DNA from: Pararge aegeria
Taxonomy: Eukaryota > Arthropoda > Insecta > Lepidoptera > Nymphalidae
DNA: 64,000 bases
Assembly (NCBI RefSeq): GCF_905163445.1
Contig: NC_053202.1
Span: 11,098,001-11,162,000, forward strand
Direction of reading: 5' to 3'
Below the pieces are notes generated by a model. That model ran no database searches. It was not told where the DNA came from and saw only the letters and a list, made by a program, of their open reading frames with translations. A program made the translations under genes and the position numbers. This document shows positions 1-12,603 of this stretch, piece by piece (positions within the stretch are counted from its first letter, which is position 1; each line of letters starts with the position of its first letter).

Positions 1-364
1 GGATAACTGAAAAATATCTAAATTATAATAAACTTTGTTATATGTTCGTGCCAGACGTAGTACAACAGAATTTTGTGCATAATTTGTGTTTGATTTGGGA
101 ACAATCAAAAGCCGTCTATGTCGAGGTCTAAAGGAAGAAGCGTTGATCGAATAGCTTGACAATAAGGAAGGACAGTCTAGTTTACCGGTTAAGATTGCCT
201 GCAGTAACAACATATCACTCAAATTTCTGCGCATTTCTAGAGTGTCTATTTTTGATAACAAAAACCCATCCATTAAAAAAAAACCATCTCACAGTCTAGT
301 CAATGTTGAGCTATGAAGTTAGAGGAATTCATACCCAAACTTTTTTTTTTTATCATACATGTAA

Positions 365-720
365 TCTATACTTATAATAAAACTGTAAATGGAAGATTTC
401 TGTACATTTAATATATTTTGAAAATTTTGATCGACCGCTTTATAATCGACACCGAGTTCAAAACAGATTTTTATTAAATTTTTCTCTGTCTGTCTGTTCG
501 GGCATCACGTGAAAACTACTGAACGGATTGAAATAAAATTTGGTATAGTGGTAGCTGACATACCGGGTCAACATATAGGATTTGGAAGTGTATACTATCA
601 AGCATTTACTGTGTAATTTTAATGAAGATCTGATAACTTTTGTTGGAGATAAAGGACATAACTTTTCACAGATAAGACCAAGTCGCGAGGCATAAGGGAC
701 CACGATCGCATGCATGTGCT
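365..720 (+). mobile_element. Helitron-like element (family N)
   Basis: It starts TCTATACTTATAATAAAACT and contains GTCTGTCTGTTCGGGCATCA and GTTGGAGATAAAGGACATAA. The same blocks appear in the opposite orientation at 28716-29359. The 3' terminus is not clear. Confidence 0.5.
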
Positions 721-1004
721 AAAAAAAATATAAAGGTTGGAAGGGCCAAGGTATTCAGATATTCACTTCAATACCCACAATGTTCAGGATGGCACTTAGA
801 TCTTTCATTAATTAACAGTATTATTGAAGCTAAATACCTAGTTTCTTATATTAAAGTATTCATTTTATAAAAGACATCATTAAAGCCCACCAACCTGCTT
901 TAGAGCAGTGTTGTGGGTCTGTACTCTATAAACCTGACTTCCCAAGGAGTGAAATAAAACAACTGGACTGACTCTAATACTGTATATTAAGCTTCTCTAT
1001 AATT

Positions 1005-1100
1005 CATATTACTTGTTACCTTCAAATGACTCTACTACCAGTTCGGAATGCTGTCTTCGGCAGAGAAGACCACTGGCAAGAAACTCTACCGTTGCTCTTT
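1005..1100 (-). mobile_element. LINE E-II 3' UTR fragment
   Basis: Plus-strand GACTCTACTACCAGTTCGGA and GGCAAGAAACTCTACCGTTG are the reverse complement of the E-II UTR block. Confidence 0.4.
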
Positions 1101-1773
1101 TATTCAATCAATTAAAACAACTTATAAACACAATTACAACATCATCATTACAACGTCATATGTAATAACGCTAGGCCCTTTGATACAAGACATATTTTAA
1201 GACAGGTCAAACATAACTACTATTATCACTTATAACATCAGGACTTTTGGAACAAGTTGTTTGTATAGAGCAACCTCTGCTACATAAACTGTCGGTATAA
1301 AGTTATGCTAGGGCTCCATATATGATACCTAAATAAACCAAGGGATGAGATATACTTATCTGATGTAACATCAGGTACAACCATAGTACCAACAACTTTT
1401 AACGACTCCATCACCAGTACATACGACTTGTTTCGCCACAACAATATTTCGTTAAGTGTATCGTTTCCATTATAAATCATCTCAACCCTATTTGTAACGT
1501 TCTATCCACAATACTTTACTTAATCTCCTTTTTTCAATTCATTACTTTAAATCCGCCCTAACTTTTTCTTTGCCGCCAATCTAACTTGTCAAACTCGCGT
1601 CTCCCGCCATAGATCCTATACTTTTATTTGACAGTCTACTAAAGTCCATTATTCTATTTTCAATACATTAGCAATGAGTATACAAACTATGATTTGTTGA
1701 TATATTTAATATAATCATCGGGTTTATCATAGATAAAGTGCTGTAATTCCCTATTTCCTAACACATGCGTATC
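1101..1773. other. No feature recognised
   Basis: A+T-rich. A 66-codon minus-strand frame (1280-1480) includes WRNKSYVLVMESLKVVGTMV but no family was recognised; perhaps an eroded element. Confidence 0.3.
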
Positions 1774-2056
1774 TTCCTACTATATACTAATATTATAAAT
1801 GCGAAAGGAATAAAATAATATAAATATAGTTTGTTTATATACCTGCAAATTCATTTTTTAAATATGGAAATTGTACCCATCGCTTAGAAGTTGCGACGGG
1901 TATAGAATAACACGTACGGCCGCGAATAACATAGTTTGGAAATAAAACCTACCTACCAGGTGTTTCTGGTAGGTAGAGCTTCTGGTAATTAGTTTCTAGG
2001 TTTTTTTAAAGATACTAAAACAATTTGGTGCAGACGATGTTGCGCGGGTCAGCTAG
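1774..2056 (+). mobile_element. Helitron-like element
   Basis: A head TACTATATACTAATATTATA then AATGCGAAAGG, and a 3' end GCAGACGATGTTGCGCGGGT followed by CAGCTAG at 2050-2056 and T. The short length fits a nonautonomous, internally deleted Helitron. Confidence 0.55.
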
Positions 2057-2649
2057 TCCTTACTATTTTAATAGGATTTTACTATAAGCTTACGTTTTAT
2101 ATAAACTTTGAACTTATTGAGAGACATCTCAAGTATTTCATCCGGTAATTTGTTATAAAATAATATATAATGCCCTTAAATGAATAAATAATTTTATGCA
2201 GCCTATTAAACTTCAGTACAAGTTTATTTTTACTTCTAATTAATATTGTTACAGTCTCTCTCATTTCTCATTGTTTCTCAACTTTCTCATTGTCCCAGTT
2301 AATCTATATTTTGTAGTAGTTGCAGAGATTTTTGTGACAAGCCCGTCCTGGGAAGTACTACCGCAATTGTTATCTCTGCTACAAAGCATTGCTGTTCAAA
2401 TTCAAATTCATTTATTTATGATCAGATTACATTGGATCAATAACAATAGAAACGATGGCGTCAGGAAAAGTTTAAAACTGCGTTCCAGCGGCCACACCCA
2501 CCCCCGAAACTAAAGCTATATTATGTTCCAAACCAAGTCGTTGTATGAATAAAGTATACAGTTAGTTTAGCATGCAAGAAACATAGTAATTGTTGTGTGT
2601 ATGTGTGCTTTTCTTTAAACCTTAGCTTAGTCAATCAAGTATTACGATA

Positions 2650-2911
2650 AAAATAAATAAATAAATATTCTACGACAATACACACATCGCCATCTAGCTC
2701 CAAAGTAAGCGTAGCTTGTGTTACGAGTACTAAGATGGCTGATAATTTTTTTTATGAATAATATACATAAATACCTATAGTATACAGATAAACACCCAGA
2801 CACTGAAAAACACTTATGTTCATCACACAAACATTTTCCAGTTGTGGGAATCGAACCCACGGCCTTGGACTCAGAAAGCAGGGAAGCTGCCCACTGCGAC
2901 AGTCGACCGTC
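2650..2911 (-). mobile_element. SINE-A, near full length
   Basis: tRNA-derived head on the minus strand (GACGGTCGACTGTCGCAGTG, B-box GGGTTCGATTCCCACAACTG), body with GTGTTTATCTG and 3' block AGCTACGCTTACTTTGGAGC then GATGTGTGTATTGTCGTAG, ending in a (TATT)n tail. Reference description for the SINE-A copies below. Confidence 0.85.
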
Positions 2912-3180
2912 AAAAAATTGCTTTTCCTGATTTGTCCGGCATCCGTCATTTCTAACTACGGAAATTGATACCATAAAAAAATAGCTTCCCCCGATTTCTC
3001 AGCGAACCGTCAGTTCACACCACACAGTGCATGTTAATCTCGAGTTGATCTCAGATTAATCGGCGATCCGGAGGCGTGGTGCAATCAACCCAGACGCGAC
3101 TGAATAATTGCTCGTGCCAAATAAGTAATACTTCCACGTCCCCACGAGATTCATTTGTCAGATCGAATATTGCCACTTGA

Positions 3181-3440
3181 TATCCATACTAATACTATAA
3201 ATGCGAAAGTGCGTTTGTTTGTTGTTTTTTTTTACATTAGTTTCCGTCCTAATTAAGCAAACATTCGACTTGATTTTGGCATGAAGTTAGTTGAAAGGAG
3301 GGAGAATGACATAAGCTACTTTTTGTCTCAGTAGAACAAGCGGTACGCATGGGATTTCTAAATACCCATAATAAACACGTACGAAAAACGTGGCTGTCAG
3401 ATTGTTTGCCTGCGTTTTTTTTACCTTAGTCTACGTCCTA
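3181..3440 (+). mobile_element. Helitron-like 5' remnant
   Basis: ATCCATACTAATACTATAAA and GCGAAAGTGCGTTTGTTTG resemble a Helitron head. The rest (GTTTCCGTCCTAATTAAGCA) recurs nearby as GTCTACGTCCTAATTACGCA. No CTAG end was identified. Confidence 0.4.
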
Positions 3441-3544
3441 ATTACGCAACCCATTAAAAACATACTCGTATACCTCACAACTTTAAACGTATACAATACA
3501 TATACATACAACCAAGAAAGGGTTTTTGAAAATCTACTTTTTTA

Positions 3545-4205
3545 TAACAACCTATAATTTAACAAGTATATGGATTAGATAGAAGCAGGCGTTACTTTGC
3601 GGAAATCCATGATATATTATCAAAATTACGCTTAATTTGCTATACTGCGCGAAAAGCAGGAGAATCTGTGTGGTGTAATTTATAATTTCTTCAATCCTTA
3701 TACTCCACACCAAACAGATCTTCAGCAATATACCCTCTACGCACGTTTCGCTCCGAAACCGGAGCATCCTCAGGATATGTTGACTTTACAATGAATAATT
3801 GTTAAAGCAGAGCCGGATGCTTCCAAGCAACCTTGTCATTAAGAAATTCATCAATTGTATAATAATCTCGCTGTAATAAATGTGTTTTAACACATTCTTT
3901 AAACTTATGCATTGGTAGGTCCAAAATTACCTTAGGAATCATATTATAAAAGCGTATACTCAATCCCACAAATGACTTCTGCACCTTTCGCACTTTTTGT
4001 TCATAAAGACTAATATGTTGTCTTACAAATACTATATTGTTATAAATATATTGTGAGGCTACCGTAAGGATACCTATTTCTTTACATTTTTCACGGAGGG
4101 ATTCACGTGATTTAAGTTTATATATTGACCGTGCAGCTCTTTTCTGCAATATGAAATAAGCATGGTTGTAGTTCTTCCCCGGACGAGCCCTGTCACAAAA
4201 ACCTC
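3545..4205 (-). mobile_element. Jockey-like LINE (E-I), RT C-terminus and 3' UTR
   Basis: Minus-strand coding KRAARSIYKLKSRESLREKC, KEIGILTVASQYIYNN, IRFYNMIPKVILDLPMHKFK, YYTIDEFLNDKVAWK, stop at 3802. The 3' UTR follows with CTCAGGATATGTTGACTTTA-type sequence and ends near ATAGAAGCAGGCGTTACTTT (plus strand). The UTR recurs at 33612, 35020, 36375 and 41350. Confidence 0.7.
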
Positions 4206-4970
4206 TACTACTACTAAAATTATGACCAATGTGCAAAAGAATCAACAAAAGTCGCGGGTGAAACCTAATTTCGATCCTGCAAATTACCATACCAGCTATT
4301 TATTGGTATGCAACGCCCCCGGGCAGTATAAGGCAGCTAAGACAAAATATGAAAGATTATCTTCGGGGGCAAAATGGCCGCCTGATGTTTTAATTAGCCT
4401 ACAGGCAACGGCGCTTAGCCAGACAGCCTATTGCACGCTTAATTTTAGGGTTGCCAACGTTTATAACTAAAAATGAATTTCAAACAACATACATTTTATT
4501 TATTTATTAGCTTTTTAGGGGAAACAAACAGTACAATTACACTGTATTTGCTGTATTTTTACATAAACCAATGAAGTTTCCCCAACTTAGTTATACATAA
4601 ATAATAATATTTACCACAAATTGCTTGGGATAAACTACCAAGCGAAAATTACACAATAAAATAAAATTAAAAAAACAAAAACATTAAGAGCTTATAATAG
4701 GTACTTATTTTGCCATAATTATTTTCTTAAAAGTATAATTTTTTATATTTCTTATTTCTTAACTTCAGTTTTGAGTGTCATGAATTATTCCTTGAAAGTC
4801 CCATTTGACTTTGATTATGCTAGAAAAAGTAAAATATAAAATCGTATAAGTTGTGATTTTCAATTGAGACTCTGGAATACTTCATCATAGGGCTACTTCA
4901 CCATCGAACCTGGCCCTCGACTCCATTAGTTTTGCATGTATACGACGTGTTATGTAAATGGTACCTATTT

Positions 4971-5230
4971 GACGGCCGACTGGTGCAGTGGGCAGCGATC
5001 CTGCTTTCTGAGTCCAAGGCCGTGGCTTCGATTCCCACAGCTGGAAAATGTTTGCGTGATGAACATGAATGTTTTTCAGTGTTTGGGTATATATCTGCAC
5101 ATAATAAGTATTTATGTATATTATTCATAAAAATATTCAGCAGTCTTAGTACCCATAACATAAGCTACGCTTATTTTGGGGCTCGATGGCGATGTGTGTA
5201 ATGTCGTAGTATATTTATTTCGTTATTTAT
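4971..5230 (+). mobile_element. SINE-A, full length
   Basis: GACGGCCGACTGGTGCAGTG, TTCGATTCCCACAGCTGG, 3' block with TACGCTTATTTTGGGGCTCG. Directly followed by a minus-strand SINE-G. Confidence 0.85.
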
Positions 5231-5240
5231 TAGTAGGTTT

Positions 5241-5446
5241 TAACGCGGCATCGTACACTCAATCGCTCAGCGGGATGTTATTGCCGGTAGGATGTCAACT
5301 AGAACCAATCGAATCCTTTCAGACAAGGTAGGCAAAAATTCTGAAAATATAAATTCTCAAATTACTCCTGCTCGAGAGCGAACCCAGGACTTCCCAACTA
5401 TAAGACCATAACCACACTTTTTGATGACCTCCCTGTGACAGCGGTG
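5241..5446 (-). mobile_element. SINE-G, degraded
   Basis: GCGGGATGTTATTGCCGGTA, ATTACTCCTGCTCGAGAGCG, CCATAACCACACTTTTTGAT. Directly behind a SINE-A. Confidence 0.45.
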
Positions 5447-5939
5447 AGAAAAAATTAAAAATAAATATTTGTACAAAACGTACCAAGTGACAGCCCTACA
5501 GTGCGTTTGGTTAGTTAGTGCTAAGAGGCCATGAAAATTGTTTTACGCCTTTCCAGTGTCGACGTACCTCTTCATCGGCTGCGGCGTCTAAATTGAAACC
5601 TTAGCCTCAGTGAAGTGCCGATGATGCTTTACACGTCACGTTCTCATTTATAGATGTATAGATTAAAAAATTAATATGAGATTACATTTGTGACGTTTGT
5701 TAGGCGTACGGAAGTTTGAAAGCGAAAGGTAAAAGTTTATTAAAGTATTATATTTGTTTTCTTATATTTTTTTGTAATTATCAAAAAATCTAAAATTATT
5801 AATTTTTGGTGTACCTATTTTATTAAAAAAATAACAAACAAAATATGAACTTTAATAAACTTATTCATGCAATATAAATGAATTAATACGCTTTTTATAT
5901 TTCTATTAGTGTTTTTACCTACACTTGGAGGAATTATCA

Positions 5940-6172
5940 ATTTAATAAATTTAAAATGCGTATAAAAATTTTCGGAACCGACAGGATTTGAACCTGCAAC
6001 TCTCGGGCAATCGCGGCCTGAGCGCTTTCACCAATTAAGCTACGGCTCTCCTACCGTCGATGCCCAAATTAGTATATGCCTTTCACATCAGTCTTATACC
6101 GACTGTAGCGTCATCTATTAGGAAACGTTGCAGTTTCGATCTACTTTTTTCAAAGTTCCATATTACAATGAG
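5940..6172 (-). mobile_element. tRNA-like SINE (family T)
   Basis: The minus strand reads GAGCCGTAGCTTAATTGG, CAGGCCGCGATTGCC and GGTTCAAATCCTGTCGGTTC, which folds into a near-cloverleaf (GAGCCG pairs with CGGTTC; GCAGG pairs with CCTGT). The same module and flanks occur at 12604-12806 and 40403-40616, so this is a dispersed SINE rather than a tRNA gene. Confidence 0.65.
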
Positions 6173-6570
6173 ACACATTTGAAACAAGAGATGACACATT
6201 GCTTTTTTATTTATATTTTTATAATTTTTATTAGTGTTTTTTATTAATTTTTTTAGTGTTTTAAATTTAATACGCCTTTATTGTACACCAAAGAAAATAG
6301 TAGTTACAGAGATATAAACATACTAGTCATAGAGCAAGAGGGTACAATTAGGATGCCTTATCGCTACTTAGCGATTTCTTCAAAGCAACCGAAAGAGTAA
6401 AAGAAAAAAACATACATATGAGGTAGGTGGTGCAATAAGCAAGATATAAACATCACACACATATATTAGTAATACATTTATTTTGTTTTATTTATTTATA
6501 TTTACAAATAAGATGTAAACATACATCAATTCTAGAGCTATTCATTATGTTAACAATGGTTAATGATTAA

Positions 6571-6825
6571 GTGAAGGGGTTAAGGCCGTAGTCCACCACG
6601 CTGGCCGGGCGCGGATTGGTGGACTCCACACACCTTAGAGAACATTATGTAGAACTCTCAGGCATGCAGGTTTCCACACGATGTTTTCCTTCACCGTTGA
6701 AGCAAGGTTTATTTTAATTACTTAAAACGCATATAACTTAGAAAAGTTAGAGGTTGCTGGCTGGGATTCGAACTCGGCCCCCGAAAGTGAAGTCGAGCTC
6801 CCACCCACTGGGCTGTCACCGCTTC
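6571..6825 (-). mobile_element. SINE-C
   Basis: Plus-strand GGCCGTAGTCCACCACGCTG, GCATGCAGGTTTCCACACGA, GGGATTCGAACTCGGCCCCC. Other minus-strand copies of similar quality: 22727-22992, 37727-38018, 50748-51053, 52406-52702, 55012-55304, 59136-59395. Confidence 0.78.
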
Positions 6826-7190
6826 AATTTTAATTGCATAAATGAAATTACTTAGAAGAGACAAAATTATAGACAGAACAGTACAACACTAAAAAATCCG
6901 GACAAGATGATTATTTGTCCACGTGTGCCCTTAGCCAACGAAAGGGCTATTCTTGCGTATACGATCAGATAAAGGGTTGAATGTTAAATTAGTTCAGTTA
7001 ATGTAGCTAATGAGCGTGACTCGTTAAAGGGCGACTTTCGCGTTTTAATTATTACTACCCGTGCAACTTCGTCTGCACCAAATCGGTTATTACCGGAAAA
7101 CACGAATAAAATGTCATTTTCTAAAAATGAAACCTAGCTAGATCGATTTATCGCCCCCGAAACCAATGTATACCAAATTTCAAATTTCCT

Positions 7191-7459
7191 ACGGCCGACT
7201 GGCGCAGTCGGCAGCGACCCTACTTTTTGTGTCTAAGGCCGTGGGTTCGATTCCCACAACTGGAAGTTGTTTGTGTGATGAACATGAATGTTTTTGTTGT
7301 TAGTGTCTGGGTATTTATTTGCATATTATAAGTATTTATGTATATTATTCATAAAAATATTCAACAGTCATATTAGTACCCATAACACAAGCTACGCTTA
7401 CTTTGGGGCTAGGTGGCGATGTGTGTATTGTCGTAGTATATTTATTATTATTTATTATT
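7191..7459 (+). mobile_element. SINE-A, full length
   Basis: ACGGCCGACTGGCGCAGTCG, GGGTTCGATTCCCACAACTG, 3' block GCTACGCTTACTTTGGGGCT and TATT tail. Confidence 0.85.
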
Positions 7460-7491
7460 CAGGAATATCATAGAATATATTTATTAGCTAC

Positions 7492-7763
7492 ATTACTATG
7501 CAAGCCGTGCTGGGGGTAAAATATGTTGACGCAATCTAAGATGGTAGCGGGTTAGCCCTTTAGGATAAACCAGTTATATTAAACTCAATGTTTCTAGCAG
7601 CATCGTACACTTGGCAGCACGTCTTTGTTAGGGTGTATGACCTGACCAGAAATAATTCAGAAAAAAAAAAAAAACAGAAATCAAAAGGTACAAATCGCCC
7701 CTGCCGGGTATGGAACCCGGAACCTCGTCTCATAAGATCACAGCGCTCTGCGTCTTGGAAAAA
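7492..7763 (-). mobile_element. SINE-G, rearranged
   Basis: AATCTAAGATGGTAGCGGGT (3' end) and CGCCCCTGCCGGGTATGGAA, AAGATCACAGCGCTCTGCGT (head), with a poly(A)-rich middle. Confidence 0.5.
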
Positions 7764-8188
7764 TATATACACAAAAACGAATCCTCGATTAAATTAACAA
7801 TATTTAATATTAATAAACAGTAGTCAATGTGAAAACAGAAAAAACACTAATACCGGTAACATTATCTGTTAAATAATGTACGGGACTATAATATCTAGTA
7901 CACCAATCGTGACCTGGTTGTTATGCCTACACCCTTAGTACTGATCGATTGCTCGCTCGCAATTCACGAGTTTTGCAGCTTCGAAACACTATGATCACAG
8001 AATAAAATGGATCTTATTATCAGATTTCAAATTTGCCAAACATACTAACAGAGCTTTTGGTTGAAAGTTTGCAAACACTAGTACAGAACTTCCAACTTTA
8101 AAGTTAGTGCAATAAGGTCCATTTTACTTATACGGGATTATGTTTCGTTACGTGAAAGCGAATCCTCGATTGAGTCAAAATCAACCAA

Positions 8189-8671
8189 TCCCTATCCCTA
8201 TCACTACTTTATTATTATTATTACTTTTTACTAAATGTGAATGTAAGTTTGTTTGTTACGCTTTCACGCAAAAACTACTAAACCGATCATCTTGAAACTT
8301 TGTACACATATTTCTGAAGGTATTAGAATTAATATATGCTTTTTATCCCAAAATTAAACTCAGTTCATTTGGGAGAGGGGTAAAAGGTGTTTGACGATTT
8401 TACACCGTAACGCCGTCAAATGATTACCGATTTAAATAATTACTTTTGTACTTTAGAGGTTATAATGTCTGTTTAATTTTGCCCAGACTTCGTGTAGATC
8501 TGATGAATGTTATTGGAGTTAGAGGACACAACTCCTCAGCGGACGGCAGCCAATCCGTCAATTAAGGCTTAGCGATACTGAATACTTTAATTTTTTTTAG
8601 AACTACAACTAAACTGATTGCCACATCAAAAAACAAAATCAAACGCAGTCGAAGTCGCGGGCAACAGGTAG
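8189..8671 (+). mobile_element. Helitron (family H)
   Basis: It begins TCCCTATCCCTATCAC, has TAAGTTTGTTTGTTACGCTT and the 3' end CGAAGTCGCGGGCAACAGGT then AG (CTAG mutated to GTAG). A few hundred bases are shared with 31736-32184. An internal (TTA)n-type expansion lies near 8210. Confidence 0.7.
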
Positions 8672-8885
8672 TAGTGGCCTATAAAGCTATAGATTGATTT
8701 TAACATGCTTCTCCCGATGGAAGGGTTTGGCGAAGTAGATTGTAGAAGTAGCACAGAGTATGCTGCCTGTTCTCCGTTATATTCCCCTTGTCGCCGCTTA
8801 AGGCACCCGCGGTAAGAGTGGGGTGGCGACAGTAGTATTCTTCTGCCGTCAACACACTGCACTCCTCGATTGCAAGTCAGCAATT
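8672..8885. mobile_element. Family J copy
   Basis: TTTGGCGAAGTAGATTGTAG, GAAGTAGCACAGAGTATGCT, GCACCCGCGGTAAGAGTGGG parallel 32375-32480. Confidence 0.45.
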
Positions 8886-9379
8886 TTTGAAGTTATACTG
8901 CTTTAGGCGCGTTATGAAAAAATGATGAGAGTGAAATTTTAAGATGCGCGCGCATCTGTGACACAAAATTAACAGTATGAAGCTGTCTGCTTAACCGCTC
9001 ATTAAGTCTCGAAAAAAAAAGCTACCAACAAAATAGAAATTGAACCTCGATATTAGTCGCGCATGTTGGTACGCTCGTCACCTCTGATCACTGTTTTCAT
9101 ATTTATAATATTTATCAACATGTTTCTAGTTTATACATTCATAACACGTGTTTTAGTTTCATACAAGTGCGAATTAAATGTGTGCTAATAAATTATATTC
9201 AGTAGTGATTTAAATTGAATATTTTGATTGATATTACTTACTATTTGTGAATATTAGTGAAAAAAATTGTGCTTATATACTTTTTCAAGTGCTCCAATAT
9301 AATTGAGGTTAACTATTACCCACAGGTCCTCAAAAGCATTGGGAGAAACGGGATGAACGCGCAGGAAGAACAAGTTGAA

Positions 9380-9590
9380 CCTACGAACAGCCTTTTAACG
9401 CCTCCGCCAGTCTTATACCTGGACGTTCCATGGTTCCGGAGGTATGAGCCACCACACCTCCGCCAGTCTCACACCTGGACAGCAATACGAAACGCAGCAG
9501 CGTTAACTGCCTCCAACCCACCTTCGGCAACGAACAATTGGATGTCATTTGCTGCCCACACCACCCGCCAGTCCCATACCTGAACGGGTT
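9380..9590. repeat. Three imperfect copies of a CCTCCGCCAGTCTYAYACCTGGAC motif
   Basis: CGCCTCCGCCAGTCTTATAC, CACCTCCGCCAGTCTCACAC and CACCCGCCAGTCCCATACCT, each followed by TGGAC or TGAAC, lie within 9257-9583. That 108-codon plus frame begins MNAQEEQVEPTNSLL after an internal ATG at 9353 and may be the start of a retroelement ORF1. Not resolved. Confidence 0.4.
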
Positions 9591-10379
9591 ACAAACCTCA
9601 CAAACCTCACCAACATCCGCTGCGCCCTCCGCTGGGCCCTCAAAGGGACGCGCGGAGAATATTTTTTGAATAATATACATAAATACTTATAGTATACAGC
9701 TACATACTTGATTTACGCAACAAATAACTAGTGCAGAGAATTTCGCAGTTAAAGCGGTACAAAATTATGTTAAACAGACGTGATGTCGTTCGGCGTTTCA
9801 CCTGTCATGACTGATAGCTAAATTTTGCGATTTTATTTATTGAAAATAAATACCAATCTCACTTAGAATGTAAATAAAAATACGTGTTTTATAATACATG
9901 AATCATATTATATATATAGATAAATACAATGTTTTAGTAATTCTTTGATACTGTCAGCATGCATATTGCTAATATTAACAATTAATGCAGCAAGTCGACA
10001 AACTGTAGCTTGTTCAACGATAGGTTCAACCATCCTACTTTCCTGACGACTTCTGTCACAAAAAGCTTTATTTTTCACACACACACACATGCACACACAT
10101 CATTATTTGTAACATCAGGAAGGACCTACCCTCTGTAACACAGGTTTTCCTTCTGGTGAGGTAAGAGCATTCATTGAAATATTGTATCCATTATGTTAAG
10201 CCTGAATAAATGATTATTATTTTCTATCATTTATTCTTTTTAATTTTTTTAAATTCTTAACAATGCTTAAAAAAGTAAAAAAACACTATTAAAAATTTAT
10301 AGAAAAACATCCACCCTTCGCTCGCGGGGCTTTTGAATGCCCAAGCAACCGGCGGTCAGGGTTCCAGAGTGAGGAACCT

Positions 10380-10862
10380 CCTCAATCAACAATACGCGCC
10401 GTTTCGAGGACTACTGCCTTCTGTATCCGACCCTTGATCCAACAACCGAGCGAAAGCTTCTTAAGATGTTGGTCGAAGCTTTTCGCGAAAAACCATTGAC
10501 TGAAACGACTGATTTTTATTAATATTAGGTACAAAAAAACCATTGAAATTAAACTCTTTTTGAAAGAAAGCCAACAGGACCCACCGTTACCATGAGTTAC
10601 CGTGAACCATGAGTTAGAAAAACTGATCAATGGTGAAACCATTCACACTGTAAAGCAAAGCGCCTCAGGTGGTTAGTACACCTGGATAGGATAACAGAGA
10701 GGTCAAGGTGATGACAAAATGGACGCCACAGCAAAAAAGGTAGAGAGGAAGACCCAGAAAAAGGTGCAACGGTGCAAGAAAGAAGTGAAAGTGAGATCCC
10801 AAAGGAGAAAAATAGTAGAGGAGACCAAGAACCACAAAGGGTTGTAGTGCCGAAGGAAGTAA
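10380..10862. other. Unresolved element-like region
   Basis: Plus-strand pieces RRFEDYCLLYPTLDPTTERK then LLKMLVEAFREKPLTETTDF (10398-10520) and KRLRWLVHLDRITERS (10655-10700) look coding. The second resembles the RT C-terminal 'LRWLGHL.RM' block. Frames are broken; source not recognised. Several open minus-strand frames here do not look real. Confidence 0.25.
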
Positions 10863-10992
10863 GTATGCAATGAAAGTATATTTCTTTAGTTTCAATATTC
10901 TCTAAATTAAATTTTCCCGCGCTCCAGGCCGTCGGCCTAATATGGCAGTCAAAAAGACAATGTGATGTGTCACATGTGCGTGACTTATAATA

Positions 10993-11360
10993 ATGTTCGA
11001 AGTTCAAAGTTTGTATTAAACGTAAGCTTATAGAAAAGTCCTATTATAGTATAAAGGACTACGTAAACGATAAAAAAGCTTGGGTGTAAATTATTGCTCC
11101 AACCAGGTTGCTCTTCTAATAATTTAAAATGACATTGTGAGATGGTGATAACAAAAAAAAAAAACACCCGGCTAAGTTTGTTTGGGCTTCTTCTTAGACC
11201 AGGACGCGTTTGGAACCCTCGTAGCTTTAGTTTTCAGTTTACGAATGTGGTTATCGCCATCATCTCACTACCGTGTAATTCTTATGTACGCATCAAAAGT
11301 GCCACCTAAAATTGCCTACTTGAATAAAGATATTTTTGACTTTGACTTTGACTTTGAATG
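10993..11360 (+). mobile_element. LINE D (Jockey/CR1-like) 3' end
   Basis: The frame KFKVCIKRKLIEKSYYSIKD then YVNDKKAWV and a stop, then 3' UTR with GTGAGATGGTGATAAC, GGACGCGTTTGGAACCCTCG and a tail of TTTGAC repeats. The open minus-strand frames in this area are shadows. Confidence 0.65.
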
Positions 11361-11680
11361 TTCATAATGGAATAAATCAAAAAAAACTATTTGTGTATTT
11401 TTTATAATTGAATTGTAGCGTAATGTAATAAAACTTACGAAGTAAATCTTTGTTTTTTACAGAGCAACACATTTAAGTTGTTTCAGTTGACGTAATTATA
11501 CGAATTAAACTATAAACTTATTATAAGTATACAAAACATTGTGCTAAGGGTTTTGTGCGTATTCGATCAGATAACGGGCTGAATGTTAAATTAGTTCAGT
11601 AATTATTGTGTTAATGAGTGCGACTCGTTGAAAGCCAGTTTCGGCGTGATAATCATTGTTAATTATTACTAATTACGCAT

Positions 11681-11877
11681 TGGCAGCCTAGTGGTTATAG
11701 CTTCGGCCTCCCTTTCGCAAGGACCCAGTTCGTTTCCTAGCACACACCTCTAACTGTTTGGAGTTATGTGCGTTTTTATTTAAGCTATTAAAATCCGTAC
11801 CTGGCAAGCGGGGTGGACCATCTAAGCCCTTCTAATTCTGAAAGAACCCGGTAGTGGGTGGATTATGATGATCACAC
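11681..11877 (+). mobile_element. SINE-C-like, diverged and shortened
   Basis: TGGCAGCCTAGTGGTTATAG, then GTTCGTTTCCTAGCACACAC and tail GGATTATGATGATCA. Internal body deleted. Confidence 0.5.
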
Positions 11878-11920
11878 GTCCATTATCGGAGTGGATAAAA
11901 CTTTGGAAGAAAGTCAAAGA

Positions 11921-12156
11921 AATATACTACGACAATACACACATCGCCATCTAGCCCCAAAGTAAGCGTAGCTTGTGTTATGGGTACTAAGATGACTGAT
12001 GAATATTTATAAATGATTATTATAAACAGATAAACACCAAAGAAACTCATTCTCACAAACTAATCCCCACCGCTGGATAATTCCAGCGGTGGGAATCAAC
12101 CCACAGGCCTTGGAATTCAAAAGCAGGGTCGATGCTCACTGCGCCAATTGGCCGTC
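11921..12156 (-). mobile_element. SINE-A, degraded
   Basis: Minus-strand GACGGCCAATTGGCGCAGTG; the B-box has decayed (GGGTTGATTCCCACCGCTGG), with a local duplication around CCAGCGGTGGG. Confidence 0.75.
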
Positions 12157-12603
12157 AAAACATTAAGAAATATCTAAAATAACTATATCGTCCTTTCCCT
12201 GTGGAATAAAACATCTGATGTAAGCTACAAAAGATTTTTAAAATTTTATCCCCTGATAGTGGATATAATCGGGGGATAAGTTTTTCACCACCTGCTAATG
12301 CTAGTTATGCTGCGGGTTTTTTAACCCTAAAATTATTGCGGACATATCCACGGGCAACAGCTAGTAGTGTTTATTCAAAGTTTACAAAATGGCCACCATG
12401 CAACCAGGTTACCAAAAAGTCACATCCAGCTATTTTTACACGTAAAAGCAATTGGCATAATCGACACTCCACCCAAACATACATACAAGGAATTAACAAG
12501 AACTTTTGCGCCCAAGAGCACACTAACGACTTTTTGTTGCACAACTTGTTTCTCTTCTGGAAATGCCTTTCTTCTATGTCTCTTCAGCTTTATTGCACCA
12601 TTT

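Noticed and set aside
4162..4470. 102-codon plus-strand open frame
   Set aside because: Partly antisense to LINE E-I coding; low-complexity Thr/Ser start and no family likeness.
5974..6060. Possible tRNA gene on the minus strand with a near-cloverleaf
   Set aside because: The same module with shared flanks occurs at 12604 and 40403, one with a target duplication, so it is a SINE; no clean 7-bp acceptor stem.
10627..11007. 126-codon minus-strand open frame
   Set aside because: Hydrophobic chance frame opposite a likely retroelement remnant and the LINE D coding end.
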